DNA of 64,000 nt from Microtetraspora glauca (GTDB taxonomy: Bacteria > Actinomycetota > Actinomycetes > Streptosporangiales > Streptosporangiaceae), in NCBI GenBank assembly GCA_001570385.1, contig BBYL01000036.1, forward strand, positions 1-64,000, read 5' to 3'. Below the pieces are notes generated by a model that saw only the letters and a list, made by a program, of their open reading frames with translations, did not search any database and was not told the DNA's origin. Numbering within the stretch: position 1 is the first letter of the stretch; each line of letters opens with the position of its first letter. The position numbers and the translations under genes were made by a program. Positions 46,594 through 57,033 of this stretch are shown here, in pieces.

Positions 46594-48585
46594 TCAGTTC
46601 TCCACCTCGGCGGCGGGTTCCGTGGTCGGGTCGAGCTCATGTGCCCGCGCCAGGTCGGCCTTCGCCTCGTCGAACCGGCCCAGGTCACGCAGGGCGATGG
46701 CCCGGTTGGCGTACAGCGCGGGGTCCTCCTCCAGCTCGATGGCCCGCGTCAGGTCCGCCACGGCGCCTTCGAGGTCACCGGTCTGGTAGCGCAGGATCCC
46801 CCGGTTCGCCCAGGCGCCACCGATCGCCGGATCCCGCGCCACCGCCGCGTCGAACGCCGCGCGCGCCTCGGCGTACCTCCCGGCGGCGGTCTCGATCTGG
46901 CCCAGCACGCCGTGCAGATGCGGGTTGCCGGGATCGATCTCCAGGCCGGCTTCGACGTCCCGCCGAGCCGCCTCGTGCTCGTCGAGCATCGCCAGGACAC
47001 CCGCGCGGTTCACGTAGGCGTCCAGGAAGACGGGGTCCAGCTCCAGCACGTGGTCCAGATCGGCGCGGGCACCATCCAGCTCGCCGCAGGACAGGTGCAG
47101 CTCGGCCCGGTTGTAGTACGCCTCCGGAAGGGGCGGGCTCACCCTGATCGCGGTCTCGTAGTCGGCGAGCGCGTCGTCCGGCCGGCCCATGGCGAGCAGC
47201 AGGTTGCCGCGGTCCAGGTAGTGGTCGGGGAAGCCGGGATCGATCGCGATGGCCCGATCGAAGTCCCGTAGAGCGTCGGCGTTCCGGCCGGACCGCGCCA
47301 GGAGCTGGGCCCGGTTGGCGAAGAGGACCATCCGGTGCAGGGGATGCGCCTCCGGCGGCAGATCCCGCTCGGCGAGTTCGATCGCCGACTCCACCAGGCG
47401 CATGGCCTCCTCGATCCGGCCCTGCCGCAGCTCGATCAGCGCGCGGCCGTTGCGGTCGAAGCCGAGCTTGAACGCCCTCTCCCGGCGATCGGGCAGCAGC
47501 GCCGACACCGCGATCGCCTCGTTGATCCACCCCGTGGCCCTGCCGAGGTCACGCCGTGCCGGGTCGGGGTCGCGCGCGTCGAGCATGGCCGTGCCGTACG
47601 CGGCCGCGGCGTGGACGGCGGGGTCCACGCTGGTCCGCCGGGCGGACTCGTAGAGCTCGAACGCCTCGTCGCGGCGGCCGAGCCCGGCCAGCGCGGTGGC
47701 CGTACGGTGGGTGAAACGCCACCAGAGGTCGGAACCCGGCGCGGCCAGGCGGAGCCCGCGCGGGCCGAGCTCGGCCACGGCGTGCAGGAACCCCTCGCCG
47801 ACGCAGTGGTCAACCGCCGCCCACAGCGCGGACACCGCGGCGTCCTGATCGCTTCCCCGTTCACGGTGGTACGGCACCGCACCCAGCAGGTGGTCGTCGG
47901 AGAGTTCGGCCGCCCTCCGATCGTGTGCCCTGGCCCGGTCGCTGGGTGGCAGCGCCAGATAGGCCGCGTACGCCTCCGGATCGTCCGTGGTGCCGTCCGA
48001 GGCGATGTAGTCCTCGGGCGGCCCGTCCACCGGAGGCGCGGCCCTCAGGACGAGTTCCTCGCTCCACCTGACGGGCGGCTCCGGAGCGCCGAGCGCCACG
48101 ACGAGGTCGGGGACCCTGCGCATGAGGACGGCCAGCAGTTCACGGTCGGTGGGGTCGGCCTCATGCATGTTGTCGACGCGCAGCGCGCCAGGCCCCTGCA
48201 GACAGTCCCTCACGAACTCGGCGATGCCGTTGGCGAGGCGCAGCGTCCGGCGGGGGGCGGGCACCAGGATCCGCTCGTCCTCGTGCAGGCGCGCGCCGAT
48301 GGACTCCTCGCGGGCCCGCACGAGTCGCCGCAGATCGGGAGCGACGGCCCGGATCTCTACGCTGTGCGCGGCCACCAGGTCCGGGAAACGCTCCAGCGCG
48401 GCCGGGACGAGTGCGCGCAGCACCACGCCACCGATGGTGTACGGCCCGCGCAGCCGTCGATGCCCGTTGATCACGGGCGCCACGGGCGAAGGCAGTTCCA
48501 GGGCCTGGAGGGCGGCCAGGCGATCGCGGGAAAGTGTCCCCCGAACCCAGATATGGCGGGAATTCCGCCGGGGGTTCCCCGTCAC
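46594..48585 (-). CDS. TPR-repeat protein with pseudo-ATPase N-terminal half
   Basis: 663 residues. Residues about 25-185 contain LRVDNMHEADPTDRELLAVL followed by DLVVALGAPE, which resembles the Walker B/sensor region of STAND or LuxR-type ATPases, yet no GxxxxGKS P-loop is present; GHRRLRGPYTIGG stands near where one would be expected. From about 280 on it is a superhelix of tetratricopeptide repeats (YYNRAELHLSCGELDGA and ALYANRAIALRDLGRFDEA are typical units). GTG 48585 overlaps the 24-residue peptide stop (GTGA). A frame from 48711 is longer but non-homologous. Function unknown; likely a peptide-binding scaffold (inference). Confidence 0.8.
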   Translation of the reverse strand: MTGNPRRNSRHIWVRGTLSRDRLAALQALELPSPVAPVINGHRRLRGPYTIGGVVLRALVPAALERFPDLVAAHSVEIRAVAPDLRRLVRAREESIGARLHEDERILVPAPRRTLRLANGIAEFVRDCLQGPGALRVDNMHEADPTDRELLAVLMRRVPDLVVALGAPEPPVRWSEELVLRAAPPVDGPPEDYIASDGTTDDPEAYAAYLALPPSDRARAHDRRAAELSDDHLLGAVPYHRERGSDQDAAVSALWAAVDHCVGEGFLHAVAELGPRGLRLAAPGSDLWWRFTHRTATALAGLGRRDEAFELYESARRTSVDPAVHAAAAYGTAMLDARDPDPARRDLGRATGWINEAIAVSALLPDRRERAFKLGFDRNGRALIELRQGRIEEAMRLVESAIELAERDLPPEAHPLHRMVLFANRAQLLARSGRNADALRDFDRAIAIDPGFPDHYLDRGNLLLAMGRPDDALADYETAIRVSPPLPEAYYNRAELHLSCGELDGARADLDHVLELDPVFLDAYVNRAGVLAMLDEHEAARRDVEAGLEIDPGNPHLHGVLGQIETAAGRYAEARAAFDAAVARDPAIGGAWANRGILRYQTGDLEGAVADLTRAIELEEDPALYANRAIALRDLGRFDEAKADLARAHELDPTTEPAAEVEN

Positions 48586-48656
48586 CCCTTGTGAATCACA
48601 CTCGACGTTCCGGTGAGCCGCACCGTGCCGGGCTTGCGGACAATGATCTTTTTCAT
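48582..48656 (-). CDS. 24-residue basic peptide coupled to a TPR protein
   Basis: The frame begins MKKIIVRKPGTV, continues with RLTG and ends SSVIHKG. It has four Lys, two Arg and no acidic residue. AGAGG lies 4 bases before the ATG, and the stop overlaps the GTG of the TPR gene by 4 bases, a strong sign of translation. It follows the GNAT gene by 71 bases, with a possible weak promoter (TTGCGG, 16 bases, AATACT). No known family. Options are a RiPP precursor, a signal peptide-like ligand of the TPR protein, or a regulatory leader peptide. Confidence 0.6.
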   Translation of the reverse strand: MKKIIVRKPGTVRLTGTSSVIHKG

Positions 48657-48727
48657 CGTGCCTCTTTTCCGTGACAAGGCACAAGTATTGGCACAAAACG
48701 GTAATCCGCAAGGCCCGGCAGGGTGGT

Positions 48728-49231
48728 TTATCTGATTAGTTGCGGCGAAACAACAGGAGTAAGGTATTTCTCTCCATAAAGCACCACGCTGCCGCCGCGA
48801 TCCTCACGCCGGACCTCGCGCCAGCCGTACTTCCGGTAGAGCTCGATGGCGGCGCCCTGTTGCAGGGTGGTATCCCCGCGCAGGAGGGAGTAGCCCAGCT
48901 CGCGGGCGCGTTCCTCCAGCCGTTCCAGGATCATCGCGCCGAATCCGCGGCGCTGGAACTCCGGATGGACCCGGAGCCGGCACATCTCCACGGTCTCGTC
49001 GTCGATGCGGCGCAGGCCGCCCATCGCGACGATCCGCCCGCCGGGCTCCTCGCCGACCAGGAACTCGCCCCGGTCGACGATGTACACCGCGTGGATTCGT
49101 GGGAAGTCGTCGTCGTAGTAGACGCCGTCACCCGGCGCCAGGCCGACCTGGGCGAGGCTGATCTGGTGCAACGCCCAGACCTCGTCCAGGTCGGACCAGC
49201 GGTATCGCCGGATCCGGAGCTTCCCCGTCAC
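48728..49231 (-). CDS. GNAT-family N-acetyltransferase
   Basis: 167 residues: a single GNAT domain with LRVHPEFQRRGFGAMILERLEE split at the acetyl-CoA loop (about 95-105), then LGYSLLRGDTTLQQGAAIELYRKYGW. GTG 49231 overlaps the XRE-TPR stop by 4 bases (GTGA), so both are translated together. Substrate unknown; it could modify the nearby peptide or a small molecule. Confidence 0.9.
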   Translation of the reverse strand: MTGKLRIRRYRWSDLDEVWALHQISLAQVGLAPGDGVYYDDDFPRIHAVYIVDRGEFLVGEEPGGRIVAMGGLRRIDDETVEMCRLRVHPEFQRRGFGAMILERLEERARELGYSLLRGDTTLQQGAAIELYRKYGWREVRREDRGGSVVLYGEKYLTPVVSPQLIR

Positions 49232-50823
49232 GTCTGCTGCCTGTCCTGCTCGGCGATCGTGGCGACCTCGCTCATGTCCAGCTGGGCGGGAAGGAGGCAT
49301 TCGCGGTACGAGGCCAGTGCGGGGCTCTCGCCGTACTTCGCCTGGACCGCCTTGAGCAGGTCGTACGCCGGGCGCATCACCAGCTCGGTGCGATAGTCCC
49401 GCTCGATCGCCTCGATGGCACTGCGGCCCATGTCGAGCGCCTCCTCGACCTCGCCCTCGATCAGGCGGCACTGGGCGCGGTCGAACCGGATCAGGGTCTG
49501 GTCGAGCAGGTCCTCACCGGAGTATTTGCCGAGCGCCTGCTCCAGGATGAGGTCGGCCTCCAGCGTCTGCCCCAGCTTGACCAGGACGTCGCCCTGGTAG
49601 AAGTAGAGCTGGCGCTCGGTGTAACCGAAGGCCGGGTCCTCCTGGTCGTTGCTGCTCATCTGCGCGAACGCCGACCTGGCCCGGGTGAGCGCCCGTTTGG
49701 CCTGGTCGACGACGTCCTTCTTCGCGCCGGTGCTGCCGGCCATCATGGCCAGTGCCCTGGCCTCGACGACCGGCGCCATCGTCCTTGCCGCGCAGGGGGT
49801 CTGCCCGGCCATGTCCCGGCTCTTCTTGGCCAGCGTGAGGGCCTCACGCGGGTCGCCGTAGTAGAGCGGGACCAGCGCCTCGCGAGCGGTCACCCAGGCG
49901 CGCAGCGCGCGGTCGCCCGTCTCGTCCGCGGCGGTGCGGCCGGTGCGGAAGAAGGACCGGGCCATGCGGTGGTCGCCCAGGTCGATCATGATCATGCCGC
50001 AGAGCCCGGAGAGCTGCGCCGTCATGCGGCACAGCCGTTCCTGCACGTCCACGGGCTGGCGCCGCTCCATCGCCTTGCGCACTGTGGAGTACTCCAGCAG
50101 CACGTCGCAGAGCAGGCGTAAGGGTGGCGTGTTCATGTACTGCCTGCCGAAGCCGGTGGTCGTTTGCTCCCACTGGTCCAGCATGGCGGGCGAGACGGAG
50201 GCCGAGGCCATCGTCTCGTCCATGTGCCGTCGAATGTTCTCCACCGCACCGAGCACCTGGTCGTTCAGCGTCACACCGCCGGTGCCGGCAAGGAGCTTCA
50301 GCAGCGTCCTCCGTAGCACGTTCTCGTCCTCCTCGCCCCCGTCCGCGGAAGGGCTGCCGCCGTCCGGCTGTATCCACAGCTCACGCACATTGGGGGAAGT
50401 GTCAGGTATTCCCTCTTCGAAGTCGCAGCCGCGGACCGTGCCGGGCATGCCGTGGCCGTGGCCACAGATGCACGGGCCCTCGTAGCCGAGAGCGGCCGGT
50501 TCCACCCGGTAGACGGAACACAGGTAGTGGAGGTACTCCGGGCCGGGCTTCTTCAGCCCCGACTCGTAGGCGGACAGAAGTGTCTCGCCGATCCCGGGGA
50601 CGGACTTGCCGTCCCGCTCGAAGAGCGCCCGTACCTGTTCGATCACATCCGCGAGTGCGATGCCGTTCGACAGGCGGTGCGCTTTGATCTTGGTCGTGCC
50701 GAACTTCGGTCCACACGCGATGTGGATCTCGTCGGCGATCAGAGCCAAGCCTCGCCCGGCGGCCAGGCCTCGGGCCCGGACCTGCCGTGCGATCTCTGTC
50801 TCCCTGTGCTGCCTGCCGGACAT
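49228..50823 (-). CDS. XRE-type regulator with TPR domain (NsdA-like)
   Basis: 531 residues. The N-terminal 110 residues form an atypical XRE helix-turn-helix (IGETLLSAYESGLKKPGPEYL is recognition-helix-like), followed by a Cys/His segment CICGHGHGMPG (about 121-131), a linker, and a C-terminal TPR-like repeat region (about 200-510). The layout matches the Streptomyces NsdA class of repressors of development and antibiotic production. ATG 50823 with GAGAGGGG upstream. First gene of a unit of four on the minus strand. Confidence 0.87.
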   Translation of the reverse strand: MSGRQHRETEIARQVRARGLAAGRGLALIADEIHIACGPKFGTTKIKAHRLSNGIALADVIEQVRALFERDGKSVPGIGETLLSAYESGLKKPGPEYLHYLCSVYRVEPAALGYEGPCICGHGHGMPGTVRGCDFEEGIPDTSPNVRELWIQPDGGSPSADGGEEDENVLRRTLLKLLAGTGGVTLNDQVLGAVENIRRHMDETMASASVSPAMLDQWEQTTTGFGRQYMNTPPLRLLCDVLLEYSTVRKAMERRQPVDVQERLCRMTAQLSGLCGMIMIDLGDHRMARSFFRTGRTAADETGDRALRAWVTAREALVPLYYGDPREALTLAKKSRDMAGQTPCAARTMAPVVEARALAMMAGSTGAKKDVVDQAKRALTRARSAFAQMSSNDQEDPAFGYTERQLYFYQGDVLVKLGQTLEADLILEQALGKYSGEDLLDQTLIRFDRAQCRLIEGEVEEALDMGRSAIEAIERDYRTELVMRPAYDLLKAVQAKYGESPALASYRECLLPAQLDMSEVATIAEQDRQQT

Positions 50824-51161
50824 CCCGGCCCCTCTCTCGCGGTCGGCCGCGCATTGCCGATCGCGTGTCCCGAAGGGTCCTCATCTGCTGACGCAGCGTA
50901 ACGTGTCTGTCGCGCTGCGACTACACATGAATGATGGACCAGAATTTGCGCGGCCAGGACAAGCGCTTGAACGTGCTGACTAAGGATCGTCCCTCAGCAG
51001 GTGGTTTTCTTCAACCTGCTTGGGGGTTTGCCTATCCGCTGAGACGGCCGGCCTCGTTGACCCGTTCATGCTTGGTGAGTCATCTTGACCCACCGGGACC
51101 GAATGTGCGGGGACACTCACCCGGCGCATCGGCTCAGTCGAACCCCAAGGAGGACACCGAA
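50824..51161. promoter_or_regulatory. Divergent intergenic region of the XRE-TPR unit
   Basis: 338 bases without a supported gene. Two features: a 7-bp stem AGCAGGT (50996-51002) / ACCTGCT (51014-51020) with an 11-base T-rich loop, and a weak plus-strand promoter TTGACC (51057-51062), 18 bases, CATCTT. It should carry the promoters of both the XRE-TPR gene and the small acidic gene at 51162. Confidence 0.4.
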
Positions 51162-51422
51162 GTGGAGGAGGACGATTTCCAGCGCCTGGAACTCCTGGTA
51201 TCCGAACTCGACTCTCGCGGCCTTCTCGCCCGGGTCGTGCGCACCCAGTCCGGCCGCCCCTTCGTACGGGTGATCAATCCGAACGCCACGAGCCTCGCCG
51301 AGAACGTCGTGTGCAGGGCCGCGGACTACTGGTGGTCCTGGGGAGAGCGGATGCACCGGGCGGACGACCCGGCCGGTGCGGCGCGCAAGGTCGCCCGAGT
51401 ACTCGCCGCGGTGAGTGAATAG
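51162..51422 (+). CDS. Small acidic protein of unknown function
   Basis: 86 residues beginning EEDDFQRLELLVSELDSRGL and containing SGRPFVRVINPNATSLAENVVC and a Trp-rich YWWSWGERM. It looks like a compact alpha/beta protein. GTG 51162 has a strong AAGGAGG 8 bases upstream, which decides the start; the longer frame from 50931 has no such site. Similar small proteins sit next to XRE-TPR regulators in relatives (recollection), so it may be a co-factor of the regulator. Confidence 0.78.
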   Translation: MEEDDFQRLELLVSELDSRGLLARVVRTQSGRPFVRVINPNATSLAENVVCRAADYWWSWGERMHRADDPAGAARKVARVLAAVSE

Positions 51423-51535
51423 CGCACCGCGGCTGCGCGGGGCCGGCGGAGTGCACGGTGCGGAGCGGCCCGTGAGGCCGGCCGTGGAGACACGGCTCGC
51501 CCGGGACGCTGTGCACCCCCGGCCCCCACATCCTC

Positions 51536-51721
51536 GTGTACGGCAGGCGCGGCCGTACACGACATGCCGCCGCCCGGTCCGGCCGCACAGGCCGGACCGG
51601 GCGGCCATCGAGGGGGATCCCCTCCCGGAGAACGGCACGGCGCGCGCGTCCGGGTGCGCGCGCCGGCCCTGCCGTACGTCGCAGTGAAAGCCCCGCCCGT
51701 TCCTTCGCGATCGGGCGGGGC
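51536..51721. other. Run of five GC-rich hairpins between two genes
   Basis: The gap 51423-51824 holds five stem-loops in 186 bases: 51536-51543/51553-51560 (8 bp), 51569-51584/51590-51605 (16 bp perfect), 51610-51615/51619-51624 (6 bp), 51638-51647/51656-51665 (10 bp) and 51690-51699/51712-51721 (10 bp). The last has CTTTC after it on the minus strand. One terminator would do for the upstream gene, so this may be a structured RNA or a stacked bidirectional insulator. No coding potential is convincing. Confidence 0.65.
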
Positions 51722-51824
51722 GATCCGCCTTCCCCGGCGATGTGACGGCGGCCGGTTCGGTCTGCAGAATGAGTTAGGTTTACCTGCCCGTTGCCGACCG
51801 AACCGATCCGGGGGGATCCACCTC

Positions 51825-52835
51825 GTGTTCCCGTACGCGCCCACTCCGACGCCGTCCCCGACGGGCGACTTTCTCGACACGATGGAGGACTCGGCGACCG
51901 CGTTGAAGGAGGCATGCAAGAGCGGCAAGGGCCTGACCTGCTCGATCCTCAACGCGTCCTTCCCCGACGGGGTGTACCCCTGGGTTCCGCTCGTCGCCGG
52001 GATCATCGATGCCCTGCTCACCCTGTGCCTGATCCTCGCCGTCGCTCTCGTGGTACGAAGCGTCGCGCACCGGCTCATCACCCGGGTGACCCTGCGGGCC
52101 AGTGAGGGCGTCCTGCCGGAGCGACTCAGGAACAGGTCGCTCAACTCGAGCGAGGCGAGCACCGCGATCCTCACCGAGCGCCGCAGACAGCGCGCCGAGA
52201 CGATGGGCTCGGTGCTGCGGAGCCTGTCCTCGGTCGTGATCCTCGGCACGGCCGCCCTGATGATCCTGTCCAATCTGGGCATCGAGCTCGCCCCTCTGCT
52301 CACCAGCGTCGGCATCATCGGCGTCGCGGTCGGCTTCGGCGCGCAGGAGCTGGTCAAGGACTTCATCGCCGGCATGTTCATGCTGCTGGAGGACCAGTAC
52401 GGCGTCGGCGACGTGATCGACACCGGCGTCGCGACCGGCACCGTGGAGGCCGTCACCCTGCGGATCACCAGGATCCGCGACGCCGACGGCAAGGTGTGGT
52501 ACGTACGCAACGGCACCATCAGCCGGGTCGGCAACGAGTCCCAGGGCTGGTCGCGGGCCGTCCTCGACGTGCCCGTGCCGTACGAGGCGGACATCTCGGT
52601 GGTGCGCGAACTGCTCAAGGACGTGGCCGCCACTCTGTGGGAGGACCCGGAGTACCGCGACGTCCTGCTGGTGGAGGAGCCCCAGGTCTACGGCCTGGAG
52701 CAGATCTCCGACAAGGCCGTCATCTTCCGGATCAGCGTCAAGACCGCTCCCGCTCAGCAGTCCGACGTGGCGCGCGAGCTGCGCATCCGGATCAAGCGGG
52801 CGTTCGACGAGAAGAGCATGGTCTTCGCCGGCTGA
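51825..52835 (+). CDS. MscS-type mechanosensitive ion channel
   Basis: 336 residues. Helices are at about 48-75 and 135-165, with the pore helix in GVAVGFGAQELVKDFIAGMFMLLEDQYGVGDVI (about 165-190, seen as two parts), then a beta domain (VRNGTISRVGN) and C-terminal cage. It releases solutes on hypo-osmotic shock. GTG 51825 has GGGGGGA 8 bases upstream. An AT-rich spot near 51770 (GAGTTAGGTTTACC) may be its promoter. Confidence 0.93.
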   Translation: MFPYAPTPTPSPTGDFLDTMEDSATALKEACKSGKGLTCSILNASFPDGVYPWVPLVAGIIDALLTLCLILAVALVVRSVAHRLITRVTLRASEGVLPERLRNRSLNSSEASTAILTERRRQRAETMGSVLRSLSSVVILGTAALMILSNLGIELAPLLTSVGIIGVAVGFGAQELVKDFIAGMFMLLEDQYGVGDVIDTGVATGTVEAVTLRITRIRDADGKVWYVRNGTISRVGNESQGWSRAVLDVPVPYEADISVVRELLKDVAATLWEDPEYRDVLLVEEPQVYGLEQISDKAVIFRISVKTAPAQQSDVARELRIRIKRAFDEKSMVFAG

Positions 52836-52869
52836 ACCTACTGGCGGGTAACTGGCCTAGGCTGAAGCG

Positions 52870-53238
52870 GTGACAACCTTCTACGAGGCCGTCGGAGGCG
52901 AGGACACGTTCCGGCGGCTCGTCCACCGGTTCTACGAAGGCGTCGCCGAGGATCCGGTGCTGCGCCCGATGTACCCCGAAGACGACCTCGCGGGGGCCGA
53001 GGACCGGCTGCGCATGTTCCTCATCCAGTACTGGGGCGGCCCCAACACCTACAGTCAGGAACGCGGCCATCCGCGGCTGCGCATGCGGCACGTGCCGTTC
53101 GTGATCGGCGAGGCGGAACGGGACGCTTGGCTGAAGCACATGGACGACGCGGTGCGCTCGCTGGAGCTCGCCCCCGAGCACGAGGAGCAACTGCTGCGCT
53201 ACCTCGTCTACGCCGCGCACAGCATGATGAACGCATAA
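52870..53238 (+). CDS. glbO: Group II truncated haemoglobin
   Basis: 122 residues. [17 protein letters not shown] is the group II CD/E signature with Tyr at CD1; RHVPF carries the proximal His; DAWLKHM supplies Trp G8. These heme proteins bind oxygen and handle nitric oxide. Close to the GH13 gene (29 bases) but functionally unrelated. The GTG start lacks a clear ribosome-binding site. Confidence 0.94.
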   Translation: MTTFYEAVGGEDTFRRLVHRFYEGVAEDPVLRPMYPEDDLAGAEDRLRMFLIQYWGGPNTYSQERGHPRLRMRHVPFVIGEAERDAWLKHMDDAVRSLELAPEHEEQLLRYLVYAAHSMMNA

Positions 53239-53267
53239 CCCGCGCGGCCGCGGGGCAGCGATGAGGC

Positions 53268-54806
53268 ATGCGTGAAACCCCCTGGTGGCATGACGCCGTC
53301 GTCTACGAGATCTACGTCCGCAGCTTCGCCGACTCCACGGGTGACGGGATCGGCGACCTGGCCGGCATCCGGGCCCACCTGCCCTACCTCGCCGACCTGG
53401 GCGTCGACGCGATCTGGCTGACGCCGTTCTACCGCTCCCCCATGGCCGACGGCGGCTATGACGTCGCCGACTATCGTGACGTCGACCCGCTCTTCGGCTC
53501 GCTGGACGATTTCGACGACCTGGTGGCCGACGCGCACGACCACGGACTGCGGCTGATGGTGGACATCGTCCCCAACCACAGCTCGGCGGCCCACCCATGG
53601 TTCCAGAAGGCCCTCAACGCGCCGGAGGGGTCACCCGAGCGGGATCGGTACATCTTCCGGTCCTCCCCCGCCGGACGCCCCGGCACGGAGCCGAACAACT
53701 GGCTCTCGGTGTTCGGCGGACCCGCGTGGACCCGCCTGCCGGACGGCCAGTGGTACCTCCACCTCTTCGCACCGCAACAGCCTGATTTCAACTGGAACAA
53801 CCCCGAGGTGCGGGAGGACTTCCTCACCACCCTGCGGTTCTGGCTGGACCGCGGCGTGGACGGCTTCCGTATCGACGTCGCGATGGGCCTGCACAAGGCC
53901 GAGGGACTGCCCGACACCACGATCGGATTCGGTGCCCGGTCGCCGATCTGGAGCCGTCCCGAGGTGCACCAGGTCTACCGCGAGTGGCGCGAACTCCTCG
54001 ATTCCTATCCCGGCGAGCGCGCCGCCGTGGGCGAGGTCTGGACGGATTCGGCCGAGGACCTCGCCCTCTACGTACGCCCGGACGAACTACACCAGAGCTT
54101 CAACTTCGCCTGGCTGGAGGCGCCCTGGTCGGCCACCGCGTTCCGCGCCGTCATCGACGCCACGCTCACCGCGATGCCGGCTCCGACGTGGGTGTTGTCC
54201 AACCACGACGTCGTACGGCACACGACGCGCTACGCCGAGGGGGCGGCCCCGTCGGCCGGACTGGCCCGAGCACGCGCCGCCCTCCTGACGATGCTTTTCC
54301 TCCCCGGGTCGGCATATCTCTACCAAGGGGAGGAATTAGGGCTAACTGAGATAAAGGACCTTCCCCCCGAAGTTCGCCAGGACCCCGTCTTCTTCCGGAC
54401 ACAAGGGGCGATGCCCGGCAGGGACGGCTGCCGCGTCCCGCTTCCCTGGTCGGGCACCGCCCCGCCGTACGGGTTCGGGCCGGGCGGGACATGGCTGCCG
54501 CAACCCGCGCACTGGGCCGGGCTGACCGCCGAGCGGCAGACGGCCGACCCCGACTCCACTCTGTGGTTCTATCGCAGGGCCCTGGCCGCCCGCCGTACCC
54601 TTCGCGGCACCTTGCCGGACACGGTCACCTGGCCGGACTCCCCCGCGGACGCCCTGTTCCTGTCCCGAGGGCGGCTGATCTCCGCCCTCAACTGCGGCAC
54701 CGAGCCGGTACGGCTCCCGCCCCACGACCGGGTCCTGATCTCCAGCGGCCCGCTGGACGGCGCCCTGCTGCCGCCGGATACGGGGGCGTGGCTGCTGCGG
54801 GACTGA
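53268..54806 (+). CDS. GH13 alpha-glucosidase/oligo-glucosidase
   Basis: 512 residues. The four GH13 regions are visible: DIVPNHSS (region I, about residue 103), DGFRIDVAMG with the nucleophile Asp (about 198-207), GEVW with the acid Glu, and LSNHDVVRH (region IV). The start WWHDAVVYEIYVRSFADSTGDGIGDL is typical of cytoplasmic alpha-glucosidases. A TTA codon at 54336 sits in a short low-GC patch with CTA and ATA codons. Confidence 0.93.
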   Translation: MRETPWWHDAVVYEIYVRSFADSTGDGIGDLAGIRAHLPYLADLGVDAIWLTPFYRSPMADGGYDVADYRDVDPLFGSLDDFDDLVADAHDHGLRLMVDIVPNHSSAAHPWFQKALNAPEGSPERDRYIFRSSPAGRPGTEPNNWLSVFGGPAWTRLPDGQWYLHLFAPQQPDFNWNNPEVREDFLTTLRFWLDRGVDGFRIDVAMGLHKAEGLPDTTIGFGARSPIWSRPEVHQVYREWRELLDSYPGERAAVGEVWTDSAEDLALYVRPDELHQSFNFAWLEAPWSATAFRAVIDATLTAMPAPTWVLSNHDVVRHTTRYAEGAAPSAGLARARAALLTMLFLPGSAYLYQGEELGLTEIKDLPPEVRQDPVFFRTQGAMPGRDGCRVPLPWSGTAPPYGFGPGGTWLPQPAHWAGLTAERQTADPDSTLWFYRRALAARRTLRGTLPDTVTWPDSPADALFLSRGRLISALNCGTEPVRLPPHDRVLISSGPLDGALLPPDTGAWLLRD

Positions 54807-54808
54807 CG

Positions 54809-55267
54809 TCAGTCCTCGACGGAGAAGCGCTTCAGGTAGGCGAGTTCGTCCTCGGTGAGCCTGCGGGGACGGGCGCCCGCGACGTCGTAGGCGACCATCA
54901 CCGACCGCGCCCGGACGAAGACCTCCTCGTCGTCCTTGATCTCGTAGGCGAGGGTGAACCGCGACGGCCTGATCTCGGTCACCCAGGTCTCCACCCGGAC
55001 CGGGTCCGGCCGGAACGTCAGCGGACGGCGGTAGTCGATCTCGTGCCGGGCGACCACCAGACCCTGATGGGAACGGCCGCCCTCACGGACGGGGTCCACG
55101 AACAGCATGCCCAGCCGGGCGTCTTCGAGGTAGTCGAAGAACCGCACGTTGTTGACATGGCCGAGGCTGTCGATGTCCGCGAAGCGGACCTGGCGGTGGA
55201 AGACATGTCGACGATCGGCAGGAGGGACAGCACGACCGGCGCCGTCGGAGAGAGGTTGTCCGGACAC
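54809..55267 (-). CDS. Acyl-CoA thioesterase (4HBT hotdog fold)
   Basis: 152 residues. The hotdog signature FADIDSLGHVNNVRFFDYLEDAR (about 30-52) has the Asp and HVNN of the 4-hydroxybenzoyl-CoA thioesterase group. It hydrolyses some acyl-CoA. Convergent with the GH13 gene, 2 bases apart. The 20-residue N-terminus may be shorter; the start is uncertain. Confidence 0.9.
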   Translation of the reverse strand: MSGQPLSDGAGRAVPPADRRHVFHRQVRFADIDSLGHVNNVRFFDYLEDARLGMLFVDPVREGGRSHQGLVVARHEIDYRRPLTFRPDPVRVETWVTEIRPSRFTLAYEIKDDEEVFVRARSVMVAYDVAGARPRRLTEDELAYLKRFSVED

Positions 55268-55337
55268 ACCGGAAACCGTATTCCACCCGCGAACTCCGCC
55301 CGCGGGCGGGGGTCGCGGCGGCGCCGGCCGGACGCTT

Positions 55338-57002
<1,665 letters not shown>

Positions 57003-57033
57003 GTCTCCAAGGGTAGTGGCACCCACGGCAGCT

